A stretch of DNA of 38,603 nt from Melghiribacillus thermohalophilus (GTDB taxonomy: Bacteria > Bacillota > Bacilli > Bacillales > Alkalibacillaceae). The notes under the pieces were generated by a model. That model made no database searches. It was not told the DNA's origin and worked only from the letters and a program-made list of their open reading frames with translations. The stretch is from positions 1 through 38,603 of the forward strand of contig NZ_SMAN01000025.1 of NCBI RefSeq assembly GCF_004342905.1, given 5' to 3'. Shown piece after piece: positions 1 to 7,776 of the stretch (the first letter of the stretch is position 1; every line of letters begins with the position of its first letter). The position numbers were made by a program, and so were the translations under genes.

Positions 1-8
1 TGGTACGC

Positions 9-77
9 ATAAATAATCACCAACTTAAATAAATTTCAGGTCTATTATAACCTAAATTTAATGTTGGTGTTATTTAT
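9..77. repeat. Long imperfect AT-rich palindrome at the left edge
   Basis: Positions 9-24 pair with 63-77 (core CACCAAC/GTTGGTG extended by ATAAATAA/TTATTTAT, with one bulged T at 17). A second inverted segment lies inside (AGGT at 38-41 against ACCT at 50-53, flanked by AAATTT runs). The right arm contains the TAA stop of the minus-strand lipoprotein gene, so on that strand the hairpin directly follows or overlaps the stop. It could be a terminator, although the T-run is poor, or the end of a small mobile element. Confidence 0.5.
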
Positions 78-384
78 TCCGTCTAAGTTTTTTTTTCAGT
101 TCAATCTTGTAGTTCAAACCGTTTTTGTTTTTGAAGTGAATAAGGTCTAGAACCCCGGACTCCGTTTGAATAAACATCGCATTAGTTGGTTCGGTATCAA
201 ATAGAGCCATGAATTTGGAGGATTGAATTTCCTGGATTGCGGTTTCCTTTACTATTTCACGGATGACACCTTCGGAATGCTTATAGTCATCTGGAATGAC
301 AAATTCATTATTAGAATCAGCTTGATCTGAACATCCAAGGATAACCATCATAGCAGCCAGCAGCAGAGTTAAACGTTTTTTCAT
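70..384 (-). CDS. Small putative lipoprotein, unknown function
   Basis: A 104-residue product. The N-terminus is a clear lipoprotein signal: MKKR, a hydrophobic stretch, then the lipobox ILGC with Cys at about residue 18, followed by a polar linker. The mature part is charged and ends in a lysine/arginine-rich tail (ELKKKLRRNK). It should be exported and anchored to the outer face of the membrane. It lies 18 nt downstream of the disrupted lipoprotein gene on the same strand, as the last gene of a four-gene cluster (1892 to 70). I do not recognise a family. A good Shine-Dalgarno (GGAAAGGAA) precedes the ATG. Confidence 0.75.
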   Translation of the reverse strand: MKKRLTLLLAAMMVILGCSDQADSNNEFVIPDDYKHSEGVIREIVKETAIQEIQSSKFMALFDTEPTNAMFIQTESGVLDLIHFKNKNGLNYKIELKKKLRRNK

Positions 385-402
385 TCTTTTTCATTCCTTT
401 CC

Positions 403-978
403 TTATTCTATCCCACTAACTATAAAATCAATTTGAGCCTTGATTCTATAGTCTTCTTTTACCTTCTCCCCTTCGTTCTCCGTTTCAACAAAAAAGTCCG
501 CATAGCCATTCATTACATAATATCCGGGAAGAAACTCTTCATTCAGAAATTTTTTCATAAATTCTACATACTCTTTTTCGTCCTGGGAACCGTAGCCGCC
601 TGCTCTTTTATATTCCTCTTTTAGGGGTTCTCCGTTTTTCAACGTTGTTTGCAGCAAGGGCTCTTCCATCGGAAAAGGGATCTCAATATTCCGGGTTTTC
701 TCAGTCATTGGGAAATAAAAGGGAGAGGCTGCATGGTAAATGGTGATTTCATCCTGATCACCGACATATTCCAGTTCTGCATAGATTTTGACCTGCTCAC
801 CTTCAGCATACACCTCCTTTTCGGTATACAGCCGGTAAACAAAATCTCCCTGAGTTTCCTCATCACGAATCTGTTGGACTTCTTATGGTTCCGAAGTCAC
901 ATCGCCATTTCCTTGATCATTCCCCGTGCCGCAACCAGCCAAAAACACCGCTAAAATAACAATCATCAGTCTCTTCAT
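403..978 (-). pseudogene. Lipoprotein gene interrupted by one in-frame stop codon
   Basis: The ATG at 978 starts MKRLMIVILAVFLAGC, a signal peptide with lipobox LAGC, followed by a Gly/Asn-rich linker. The frame then meets TAA at 885-883. Reading through that stop in the same frame gives EVQQIRDEETQGDFVYRLYT and then, with no shift, the 136-residue segment that ends at 403 (EVYAEGEQVKIYAELEYVGD and so on). The downstream part has a beta-rich, secreted-domain character and lacks its own signal peptide, so both halves belong to one protein of about 191 residues. The cause is either a real nonsense mutation or a base error. Downstream translation could restart at internal codons, but the product would then not be exported. 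No family recognised. Confidence 0.8.
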
Positions 979-1040
979 CACAGACCCCCTTTTTCTAATT
1001 GGACGTAACCGCGAGTATTTAGTTTCATGTAAAAGCGAAC

Positions 1041-1493
1041 TTATTTGACTGGGATATAGAATGCTAGCGGCCGCTTCATTTCTCTGAAAAGAGAGTCTCC
1101 TTGGACAATGCTGATTCCCCAATCCACTTCAACCATGTATTCACCCTGATGAAGCACGGTAAGATGAAGGTCTTCTCCCGGTGAAATCTCCTGGGAGTAT
1201 GCCGGGTCATTGGATGGACCAGGAAATTCAATTAATGTTCCCTCCGGATCTCCTACAAAAATGGAAAGCATCGGCTTTCCAGCTATCATGGATGTTTCCT
1301 CTTCCCCTTTATAATGAATATTGGCATAGACCATATAAACAGGAAACAGGGGAAGCACTTTCCTGGCTGTTGCAGTGATCACCAGGCTGTCTGACTCTGT
1401 TTTTTTCGTAATCGTTTCCCCCGAATATAGAAAAAGATTATGGGCAGCTTTTATCACAATCAGGAAAAAAATCAGGAGTTTCCAATATCTCAC
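1041..1493 (-). CDS. Putative exported or membrane-anchored protein, unknown
   Basis: A 150-residue product starting at GTG 1493, with AGGGG seven bases upstream. An N-terminal hydrophobic segment (WKLLIFFLIVIKAAHNLFLY, about residues 4-23) looks like an uncleaved signal anchor. The rest is a small beta-rich domain with aromatic and acidic residues (FPVYMVYANIHYKGEEETSM; EYMVEVDWGISI), probably extracytoplasmic. It sits 18 nt after the 126-residue gene and 62 nt before the disrupted lipoprotein gene, so it is likely in the same operon. I do not recognise the family and assign no function. Confidence 0.7.
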   Translation of the reverse strand: MRYWKLLIFFLIVIKAAHNLFLYSGETITKKTESDSLVITATARKVLPLFPVYMVYANIHYKGEEETSMIAGKPMLSIFVGDPEGTLIEFPGPSNDPAYSQEISPGEDLHLTVLHQGEYMVEVDWGISIVQGDSLFREMKRPLAFYIPVK

Positions 1494-1511
1494 AACATTG
1501 CCCCTGAGATT

Positions 1512-1892
1512 TTAGTAACTTACCTTAACCTGGTACCATCTCAATATGTTCTGTTCAATCCATTGATCGATGATTTCCTTTTGAAAAAATTTTTCCCCAT
1601 TGATTGTCATAAACGGAAGATAATCAAAGGTTGAATAACTGTTTCTCTGATTTCTTTCAATGGTTTGGTCCCTTGTCATACGATCAAGTTCCTCGGCTGA
1701 TATACGAAGATATTCAGCTGTTTCTTCCAGGGTCAGAAGGCCTTTTTCGATTTTCTCTTCTTTACCGTCCTCCTGATTGAGCTGCTGCTCCTGATTGTCA
1801 AGATTTACAACAACATTTTTTAATTGAAAGCCTGCATAAAAAATAGACATACTCAATAAAAGAACCGTCAGCGGTAATACATAATTTTTCAT
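1512..1892 (-). CDS. Membrane-anchored protein with excisionase-like helix-turn-helix segment
   Basis: A 126-residue product with a strong Shine-Dalgarno (AGGAGGGG) before the ATG. Residues about 5-25 form one transmembrane or signal-anchor helix (LPLTVLLLSMSIFYAGFQL). A Gln/Glu/Lys-rich linker follows. The segment LLTLEETAEYLRISAEELDR, ending MTINGEKFFQKEIIDQWIE, resembles the DNA-binding fold of excisionase/MerR-type small domains (TVEEAAEYLGIS...I.G...F....ID.W). A DNA-binding fold on an anchored protein is unusual: either the N-terminus stays in the membrane with the domain inside, or the fold has another role. First gene of the small secreted-protein cluster. The domain assignment is by eye. 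Confidence 0.7.
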   Translation of the reverse strand: MKNYVLPLTVLLLSMSIFYAGFQLKNVVVNLDNQEQQLNQEDGKEEKIEKGLLTLEETAEYLRISAEELDRMTRDQTIERNQRNSYSTFDYLPFMTINGEKFFQKEIIDQWIEQNILRWYQVKVSY

Positions 1893-2038
1893 CTAGTTCC
1901 CCTCCTGGTTCAGAATTTTTGCGTCTGGAAATATAATTAATCTCATAAATCAGAATCGAAAGGGTTTTTAAAATGTGGGAATTTATGAATCTCTTCTCTC
2001 TTGATTGCCCTGCCGGTCACATGACGTTGACATATTAA

Positions 2039-2155
2039 TCATTCTTTCCTGTATAACTCACGCTCCGCTTTTTGTTTTGCTCCAAACAATGTTAAAGATA
2101 ACAATGTCAAACATACCACCAGAAAAATAGGTTTAATCCAATAGGCGGCTTTCAT
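2039..2155 (-). CDS. 38-residue single-span membrane peptide
   Basis: A short ORF starting at ATG 2155 with GGAGGA six bases upstream. The product starts MKAAYWIKPIFLVVCLTLLS and ends with a charged tail (AKQKAERELYRKE). Residues about 8-25 are one hydrophobic helix and the C-terminus is basic/acidic, so it should be a single-pass membrane peptide with a cytosolic or surface tail. It begins 19 nt after the S41 peptidase stop, on the same strand, which suggests co-transcription and perhaps a shared role. Supported by the ideal ribosome binding site, the TM profile and the placement. No homologue recognised. Confidence 0.6.
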   Translation of the reverse strand: MKAAYWIKPIFLVVCLTLLSLTLFGAKQKAERELYRKE

Positions 2156-2174
2156 AGAATTCCTCCAAAACCGT

Positions 2175-3449
2175 TCAGTTTTTCCTCAGGATGTTGATCC
2201 CTTCAAGGACATCCACATCTTCCACTATGTGCTTCGGGGTCCATGGAATATAAACCTCCGGCTCTATCCTTGATGCCGGCCTTTCTTTTACCCGGTCCAG
2301 TTTCGTTAATCGTGAGGTTGGATACCATAGTTCAAATGGTCCGTCCCACTCCATCACCGTTAAATTGGCGTAATCATTAAGTCCTGCAGTAGGCCGACCG
2401 ATCACTGTTACGTTCGGTGACCGTTTCGCCACATCGGCAAAAATTTCGCCAGCACTGCCGCAGGTTATATCCGTCAGAACTACCACCCGCTCCGGTTTGG
2501 GCCTTCCTGAGATCCCCATCCTTTCATCTGAATGTAATTCAGAAAATCGAACAAAGCCTTTTCCTCTGTTCTGTTCCCACATCTTTTTAAACAGGGACAA
2601 ACTCGCTCTTGCCCGGGGATCCTCTATCTTTTTCAATGCCTTTTCAATTGTTTTGATCTGAAGTGCGCAGTTCCTCTCGGTGCAGAGAAAGTGCATATCA
2701 TAGTCATCCTGAAGATGAAGCGTAGTTGTTCCTTCATCAAAAAGAAAGGGAACGATCGGTGCAAAAGCAGCGTCACTTCCTCCTAAATTTCTGCGTACAT
2801 CGATGATGAAATAGTTGGTCTGGCTCAGGGCTTTTTCGTTCTGTTTGATTAATTGAGAGATGGCATCAGGGTTTTCAAAATCCGTTAGTTTCATAATCAA
2901 GATGTCTTCATCCAGCTGTTTTAAGCTGTACTCTGGCACGTACTCCTCTTTTTCATAGAATCGCAGGGAAAGTGTGTGATGATTCCCTTCAGGATCTGTC
3001 ACTTCACAATAGGCATACTGACGAATAATAGGTGTCCAGTTTTCCCAATCAGGATGACTATCCCCCAGCACGTTTTGATGTTTTTCCAGAAGCTCGGCAA
3101 CACTCAAGCCATCCAATGCTGTGATGTACGACCCTTTTGTGATTCGTTTTTCCTTTCCAGTCTCTGTTACATAAAGTCGGTCTTCGTACCTGCGCACTTT
3201 GAACCCGGGGCTTAGCTCCTTCAGAACCTGATCATCTGTAGTCTTAAAATACATATGGGGATCCTGAAAATCACCCAGATAACGCTGGACGATTTCCACA
3301 AATTGTTGAGGGCTTAATAAACCCTCGTGCTCAAGCTTTTGTATCATTGCTATGTATTTGTCCGGCTGATCCCACCCTCGTTTGTCCAAACAGCCGGCAT
3401 AATCATGGTGAGTAATGGAAACAATATCTTTAAAGATGTTTTTATACAT
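2175..3449 (-). CDS. S41 family (C-terminal-processing type) peptidase
   Basis: I chose ATG 3449 (MYKNIFKD) because AGGTGTG lies just upstream; ATG 3467 has no evident ribosome binding site. The product is about 424 residues. The N-terminal part is helical, followed by a segment that may be a PDZ-like domain (KGSYITALDGLSVAELLEKH). The C-terminal half has S41 hallmarks: IDVRRNLGGSDAAF, and VVVLTDITCGSAGEIFAD with the likely catalytic Ser in TCGSAGE, then GRPTAGLNDY. There is no signal peptide, so it is probably cytoplasmic, unlike CtpA/CtpB, and closer to tricorn/interphotoreceptor-type S41 proteins that cleave peptides. The 38-residue membrane peptide follows it. Confidence 0.8.
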   Translation of the reverse strand: MYKNIFKDIVSITHHDYAGCLDKRGWDQPDKYIAMIQKLEHEGLLSPQQFVEIVQRYLGDFQDPHMYFKTTDDQVLKELSPGFKVRRYEDRLYVTETGKEKRITKGSYITALDGLSVAELLEKHQNVLGDSHPDWENWTPIIRQYAYCEVTDPEGNHHTLSLRFYEKEEYVPEYSLKQLDEDILIMKLTDFENPDAISQLIKQNEKALSQTNYFIIDVRRNLGGSDAAFAPIVPFLFDEGTTTLHLQDDYDMHFLCTERNCALQIKTIEKALKKIEDPRARASLSLFKKMWEQNRGKGFVRFSELHSDERMGISGRPKPERVVVLTDITCGSAGEIFADVAKRSPNVTVIGRPTAGLNDYANLTVMEWDGPFELWYPTSRLTKLDRVKERPASRIEPEVYIPWTPKHIVEDVDVLEGINILRKN

Positions 3450-3582
3450 TTTACACACCTGTTTCATGGTATATTATGAATGTTCTTCCCATTATACCAT
3501 GACCTTCACTGGCTGATTGGCCTTGATTCCCCAGTTTATGATATGATCAACATGATAGGAAGGAAAAAAAGGAGAACAAATC

Positions 3583-4173
3583 ATGTACCCACAATTAACG
3601 ACTGCAGTATTAGAAAATGAAGTTGAGGTAGAAATGGTGACGAATCATGGAACCATTAAGCTGAAACTATTCCCTGAACACGCACCAAAGGCTGTCGAAA
3701 ACTTTGTGACTCACAGCAAAAACGGTTATTATGATGGATTGACCTTCCACCGTGTAATTAAGGATTTCATGATTCAGGGCGGTGATCCAAAAGGAAATGG
3801 CACAGGCGGCGAAAGCATCTGGGGCCAGCCATTTGAAGATGAATTTTCTAAGGAATTGTTCCACCTTCGCGGCGCTTTGTCCATGGCGAATTCCGGGCCA
3901 AATACGAACGGAAGTCAATTTTTTATTGTACAAAATGCCAGCCTCGACCCGGGCTTTAAGGATCAGATGGAACAGGCCGGATTTCCAGCTGACATTATCG
4001 AGGCTTATGTGAAAAATGGAGGAACACCATGGCTGGATTTCCGTCACACCGTCTTTGGACAGGTTGTGGAGGGGATGAACGTAGTGGACAGAATCGCCGA
4101 CGTCCCAACTGGCATGCAGGATATGCCCACGGATGATGTAAAGATTGAAAAAATAAACGTACTCTCTGAGTGA
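3583..4173 (+). CDS. ppiB: Peptidyl-prolyl cis-trans isomerase, cyclophilin type
   Basis: A 196-residue cyclophilin that catalyses proline isomerisation in protein folding. It has no signal peptide, so it is cytoplasmic. Family motifs are clear: [45 protein letters not shown] with the catalytic Arg, [18 protein letters not shown], and [17 protein letters not shown]. It is longer than B. subtilis PpiB (about 143 residues) because of an extra helical insert ([20 protein letters not shown]) before the HTVFG strand, a form common in lactobacilli and other bacilli. AAAAGGAGAA precedes the ATG. It is monocistronic, transcribed divergently from the S41 peptidase, and ends in a strong terminator. Confidence 0.95.
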   Translation: MYPQLTTAVLENEVEVEMVTNHGTIKLKLFPEHAPKAVENFVTHSKNGYYDGLTFHRVIKDFMIQGGDPKGNGTGGESIWGQPFEDEFSKELFHLRGALSMANSGPNTNGSQFFIVQNASLDPGFKDQMEQAGFPADIIEAYVKNGGTPWLDFRHTVFGQVVEGMNVVDRIADVPTGMQDMPTDDVKIEKINVLSE

Positions 4174-4189
4174 ACACCAATGTTTCGTA

Positions 4190-4235
4190 AAAAAAGATTC
4201 AACGAGAAGTGAATGTCTCATTGAATCTTTTTTTA
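4190..4235 (+). terminator. Intrinsic terminator of ppiB
   Basis: The 17-bp stem AAAAAGATTCAACGAGA (4191-4207) pairs with 4216-4232, with a single G-T wobble and an 8-nt loop. The descending arm ends in a run of T. It starts 17 nt after the cyclophilin stop. Confidence 0.9.
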
Positions 4236-4358
4236 TTTATCATTTCTTAACAATCAGTCATCGAAAACGGATAATGCCAGCGAGGATAATGCGGTGTGAT
4301 AAAATCAAAGTCAAAAACAGTCTGAACCAGTGACTTGGTTTAAGCCGCTTTCCCCTCC

Positions 4359-4702
4359 TCACAGCCCAGAATTAACTGCAGTATCATGAAAAAATAAAAC
4401 ATATTCATCAATTATAGACCCTTCATCATAAATGGACTCATTAAAATCCAAAAGTTTCTGGTAAGTTTCAGTTATGGAATCAGTGATGAGAAACATATCT
4501 GTTCCAATGTGATTTTCAAACTCAGTCACAATGGCCATCCCGTTTTCTGACATTTCAATTACCAGGGCATTTTCAGCATTACCTGGCTATCTGTCAAAAA
4601 AGCCAACAGCACTTTTCCTTTGAAAAATACGATAATATCATTAGAATAGAATATTATTTTTAACAAGGTGAGTCCTAAGAGGTCCGCTTTTACCTCTTGC
4701 AT
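4359..4702 (-). pseudogene. Small hypothetical gene broken by a one-base frameshift
   Basis: ATG 4702 opens a frame reading MQEVKADLLGLTLLKIIFYS, then NDIIVFFKGKVLLAFLTDSQ, and is lost near 4585 (it runs on to a stop as VMLKMPW). One frame over, the sequence continues as GNAENALVIEMSENGMAIVT and runs to 4359 (FLITDSITETYQKLLDFNES, then EYVLFFHDTAVNSGL). The two parts read as one coherent protein of about 114 residues if one base is restored around 4580-4590. The 64-residue ORF at 4359-4553 is only its C-terminal half. Family not recognised; the N-terminus lacks a strong ribosome binding site. The cause is a true frameshift or a base error. Confidence 0.6.
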
Positions 4703-4783
4703 AAAATTAGTGGGTCGTCACCATCTAGATTGATTCGTGCTACATAACTCATGATAAATTTTCATCCATTCCACCTTTACAAC

Positions 4784-4811
4784 AAAAAAGACCGCCTTCC
4801 CAGGCAGCCTT
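4784..4811 (-). terminator. Intrinsic terminator of spoVR
   Basis: On the minus strand, AAGGCTGCCT (4811-4802) pairs with AGGCGGTCTT (4797-4788) around a 4-nt GGGA loop with two G-T wobbles, followed by TTTTT. It overlaps the spoVR stop codon. Confidence 0.8.
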
Positions 4812-6222
4812 ACAAATACTTTTTCTTCACCCGATTCCCGTCATGGGTGAACAGTACGTTTTTCTCTTCCACCACCGTCTCAATGTGAACGGGTCTTCCC
4901 CAGAGCTGGTAGATGTATGGCATCGTTTTTTCAAGATCATTAAGGTCTAGCTCAATCCCTTCGTAATGATGTTTCAGATAAAGTTCCCCGTTTTTCATGT
5001 AATCTCCGTCCTGGACGGTGATGTACGGATACCCGCCGTTGACCTGCATGGAAACAAGCTGGTCGCGGACATCTTCCCAGTCTTTCTCTACGATTTTGTA
5101 CTCCCTGCCCTGCTTCTGAAACAAGTACAGGTCTTCCTCTTCCACGATGTCCTTGGTCAGATAATTCCGGATAAAAGAAATATCCGATTCAATCTCCCGG
5201 ACTTCAAACATTTTCTCTCTGCCGGTCCCCGGCTGAACCCCCCGTTTTTTCATTTCTGCGGTCGGGTTGTTGTAGCGCTCTTCAATGTCCTCAAAAATTT
5301 TGATGCCTAACCGATATGGGTTGATATTCGTCTTGGACGGCTGAATGACGCTGGCGTGAAGTCTGGCAAATTCAATGGTTTCCCCTTCAGTCAGGTCCAT
5401 TTCCCGCAAAATCCGGGAATGCCAGTACGAAGCCCAGCCTTCGTTCATGATCTTGGTTTCCAGCTGGGGCCAGAAATACAGCATTTCTTCCCGCATCATG
5501 GTCAGGATATCCTTCTGCCAGTCATCCAGTTCCCGGCTGTAGGCCTCAATAAATAACAGGACATCCTTTTGAGGTTCTTCGGGGATTTTGCGGTTTGGAC
5601 GCACAGGTTTCGTTTCTTTTTTCTTTCCATTTTCCAGTCGCCATAAATCGTCATACTCAGTGCGCACGGGATTGGTTTTCATCGTTTTCGGTTCGGGACT
5701 CTCCTCATACTCATCGGGATGGATTAACGTCGGGTCGATATGTTCCTGAATGGCCAGCACTGCATCTATGAAAGTTTCCACTTCATCCCGGCCGTAAATT
5801 TTTTCATAATTTTGAATTCGTTCGGCTGTTGCTGCCATGCTGTCCACCATTTTTCGGTTGGTGTTTTGAAAGCGGACATTGTTTTTGAAGAAATCGCTGT
5901 GGGCGAGAACGTGGGCGATAATCAGTTTGTTCTGGATCAGACTGTTGGAATTCAACAAAAAAGCATAACAGGGATTCGAGTTAATGACCAGTTCATAAAT
6001 TTTGCTCATGCCCAGCTCTTCCTGAATCTTCATTTTATGAAACTGCTTGCCGAAACTCCAGTGGGAAAAACGGGTCGGCATACCATAAGCCCCAAATGTA
6101 TAAATAATATCCGTGGGACAGATTTCATAACGCATCGGATAAAAATCCAGCCCAAAGCCTTCTGCGATCTCCGTAATTTCTTCAATGGCCTGTTCCAGTT
6201 CTTTGTGATCGGTTTTTGTCAA
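4810..6222 (-). CDS. spoVR: SpoVR family protein (spore cortex)
   Basis: A 470-residue product, the normal length for SpoVR. It starts at TTG 6222 with GGGGAG six bases upstream. Recognised from the overall sequence: the N-terminal [20 protein letters not shown], the [17 protein letters not shown] motif, [29 protein letters not shown], and [20 protein letters not shown]. In B. subtilis spoVR is transcribed by sigma-E in the mother cell and is needed for normal spore cortex; E. coli YcgB is a relative. The biochemical activity is unknown. Monocistronic, with its own terminator; a sigma-E-like promoter lies upstream (6253-6279). Confidence 0.95.
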   Translation of the reverse strand: MTKTDHKELEQAIEEITEIAEGFGLDFYPMRYEICPTDIIYTFGAYGMPTRFSHWSFGKQFHKMKIQEELGMSKIYELVINSNPCYAFLLNSNSLIQNKLIIAHVLAHSDFFKNNVRFQNTNRKMVDSMAATAERIQNYEKIYGRDEVETFIDAVLAIQEHIDPTLIHPDEYEESPEPKTMKTNPVRTEYDDLWRLENGKKKETKPVRPNRKIPEEPQKDVLLFIEAYSRELDDWQKDILTMMREEMLYFWPQLETKIMNEGWASYWHSRILREMDLTEGETIEFARLHASVIQPSKTNINPYRLGIKIFEDIEERYNNPTAEMKKRGVQPGTGREKMFEVREIESDISFIRNYLTKDIVEEEDLYLFQKQGREYKIVEKDWEDVRDQLVSMQVNGGYPYITVQDGDYMKNGELYLKHHYEGIELDLNDLEKTMPYIYQLWGRPVHIETVVEEKNVLFTHDGNRVKKKYL

Positions 6223-6252
6223 ATCCCTCTCCCCTTCTTGCGTATTTATTAT

Positions 6253-6279
6253 AATGTATGAGTGCAGAAGGAAATATTT
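6253..6279 (-). promoter_or_regulatory. Candidate sigma-E-type promoter of spoVR
   Basis: On the minus strand, CATACATT (6260-6253) matches the sigma-E -10 consensus CATACAnT. AAATATT lies 12-14 nt upstream as a -35 candidate. It sits about 30 nt before the TTG start of spoVR, a sigma-E gene in B. subtilis. A sigma-A TATAAT overlaps the -10, so the assignment is not exclusive. Confidence 0.45.
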
Positions 6280-6294
6280 GATTTTTTACAAATG

Positions 6295-6324
6295 AAAAAA
6301 CGAGGGAAAACTCCCTCGTTTTTT
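6295..6324. terminator. Bidirectional terminator between yhcN-like gene and spoVR
   Basis: A perfect 13-bp stem, AAAAAACGAGGGA (6295-6307) with TCCCTCGTTTTTT (6312-6324), and an AAAC loop. On the minus strand it directly follows the spore lipoprotein stop. Confidence 0.9.
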
Positions 6325-6327
6325 CAT

Positions 6328-6981
6328 CTAATCCATATCAGGGAAAAGACGCTGAGTCATCTCGTTGAATTCTTCAACAAAGCCGTCGTCGTCCCGATTG
6401 TCTCCGTTGATATAGCCTTCTGATAAGTCCACAAACTCCGTATTTGCGGATACATAAACATTATCGATATCCCGGTCAATGGAACGGACGACCCGTTCGA
6501 TTCGAGTTCTTAAATCAGCGTCAATTCTTTCCTGATCATTATCAAGGACAGCGGCAACATAAGCATTATTATTGCCTGCCAGCACATAGGCACGCTCAAC
6601 CTCGCGAACTTCTTCAGCAATCCGGTCGGCTGCATCGTCGGCTACTTCAAAACGATTATTTTCATTCATTAAGTTGTCTCCATCACCATTTAGCCCGCGA
6701 TCTCTGTTCCAGTTACGGTCCTGGTTGGTTCCATTATAGTTTGGACCTGCTTCATTATTATTGACTCCGTTTCGGTCAGGGTCATTGTAGTTTGGTCCTA
6801 AGTCATTGTTATCCATACCGACCCGATCCCTGTTCGGTTCAATATCATTGTTTTCCGTATAGCGGGTTGGCTCGACGCCTGTGTCATAATTATTATTCGT
6901 TCCTAAACCCTCATCTCCCTGACATCCTGCAATGGTGATTGCTGTTAAAGCTGAAACCCCTAAAAGGGCGATCTTTTTCAT
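6328..6981 (-). CDS. YhcN/YlaJ family sporulation lipoprotein
   Basis: A 217-residue product. The lipoprotein signal is MKKIALLGVSALTAITIAGC with lipobox IAGC. Residues about 25-105 are a low-complexity Asn/Asp/Arg/Gly region with repeats of the form NN(D/E)xGPNYN. The C-terminal half is the conserved YhcN/YlaJ domain: DDAADRIAEEVREVERAYVL, then AYVAAVLDNDQ, then RIERVVRSIDRDIDNVYVSA. In B. subtilis YhcN is an inner spore membrane lipoprotein made in the forespore. The ribosome binding site is excellent (GGAAGGAGGA). A sigma-G-like promoter is present upstream. Closely followed by a terminator, so monocistronic. Confidence 0.9.
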   Translation of the reverse strand: MKKIALLGVSALTAITIAGCQGDEGLGTNNNYDTGVEPTRYTENNDIEPNRDRVGMDNNDLGPNYNDPDRNGVNNNEAGPNYNGTNQDRNWNRDRGLNGDGDNLMNENNRFEVADDAADRIAEEVREVERAYVLAGNNNAYVAAVLDNDQERIDADLRTRIERVVRSIDRDIDNVYVSANTEFVDLSEGYINGDNRDDDGFVEEFNEMTQRLFPDMD

Positions 6982-7413
6982 GCTGCTCCTCCTTCCTTGC
7001 AGGGTTATTTATATTATGGATAGGTCATTTTGGATTTATTCGATGGTTTATATACCCAGCATGCTTCGGAAAACGAAACGATGGGGAATCCCATGAATTG
7101 CCGAGAGGTATATGGAAAGGAAGTTGTGACTTGATTATAAAGAAAATCAGTAAGGATTCATGAACGAGCCGGACAGGTGCTTTTGGAGAAATATTCGATA
7201 ATATGTGATGTTTTTAACTTCGGCATTCGGGATATCTTGATGTTAACATTTTCCATCCGTAGAAACTACAGATTATACCCCTGAGAAAACATTATTGGTG
7301 TACAAAAGTTCCACTACAAAAAAATATATGGAAAGAGCACCATGAAAAAGACAGGAAGCAATCGTGCCAGGTGACACATACTATGCCTAACCCTGCCTTA
7401 AGGGGGTTTTAGG
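6982..7413. other. 432-bp divergent intergenic region
   Basis: Apart from the forespore-type promoter at 7012-7042 and the yhdB-like ribosome binding site just before 7414, I see no gene here. A ten-codon ORF (MKKTGSNRAR) at about 7342-7374 contains the word CGTGCCAGGTGACAC, which I associate with degenerate intergenic repeats in bacilli. I cannot show that from this window. Confidence 0.4.
7012..7042 (-). promoter_or_regulatory. Candidate sigma-G/F promoter of the yhcN-like gene
   Basis: On the minus strand, CGAATA (7042-7037) as a -35 is 18 nt from CATAATA (7018-7012), which fits the forespore consensus TGnATA / CATnnTA. It lies about 30 nt upstream of the lipoprotein ATG. Confidence 0.45.
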
Positions 7414-7650
7414 TTGAACTCGGCAGATTACGATAAAGCACTTTACTACACATTATGGGGGCAATGGGATGATCTGCTCGTCCTCATGGTCCGGACGGAA
7501 GATGATTTTTTGTCCAAAAAAATTGAGGATTTTTTGCACGCCTTTCACTACAGCAGCAGTGAGGAATCCATTGTCCGCACCCACCAAAACTTAATTCACT
7601 ATTTGGAGCACGCGATTGACACGGATATTGAGGTTATATATGTCCAGTAA
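7414..7650 (+). CDS. YhdB-like small protein
   Basis: A 78-residue protein beginning at TTG 7414; the sequence AAGGGGGT ends six bases upstream. It contains DYDKALYYTLWGQWDDLLVL, then MVRTEDDFLSKKIEDFLHAF. This pattern of a hydrophobic, aromatic N-half and helical C-half matches my memory of the conserved B. subtilis YhdB family, which is also found near spoVR. There is no signal peptide; it is predicted cytoplasmic and function is unknown. A terminator follows immediately, so it is a single-gene unit. The name is from memory of the family and not verified. Confidence 0.75.
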   Translation: MNSADYDKALYYTLWGQWDDLLVLMVRTEDDFLSKKIEDFLHAFHYSSSEESIVRTHQNLIHYLEHAIDTDIEVIYVQ

Positions 7651-7672
7651 AGAGGGGAAAATTCCCCTCTTT
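7649..7672 (+). terminator. Terminator after yhdB-like gene
   Basis: AAAGAGGGGAA pairs with TTCCCCTCTTT across a very small loop and overlaps the stop codon. The 3' side is T-rich (TTTATATGCTTTT). Confidence 0.8.
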
Positions 7673-7776
7673 ATATGCTTTTCACTCAACTCCCACTGAT
7701 GGACTTGTAAGATTTTGCACAAGTGTGTGTACCGATGTAAAGTAATACTTTATATACGGGATCTTCAAAGAAACAA

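Noticed and set aside
2027-2073. Plus-strand promoter-like pair TTGACA and TATAAC
   Set aside because: Spacing is 19 nt and no plus-strand gene follows.
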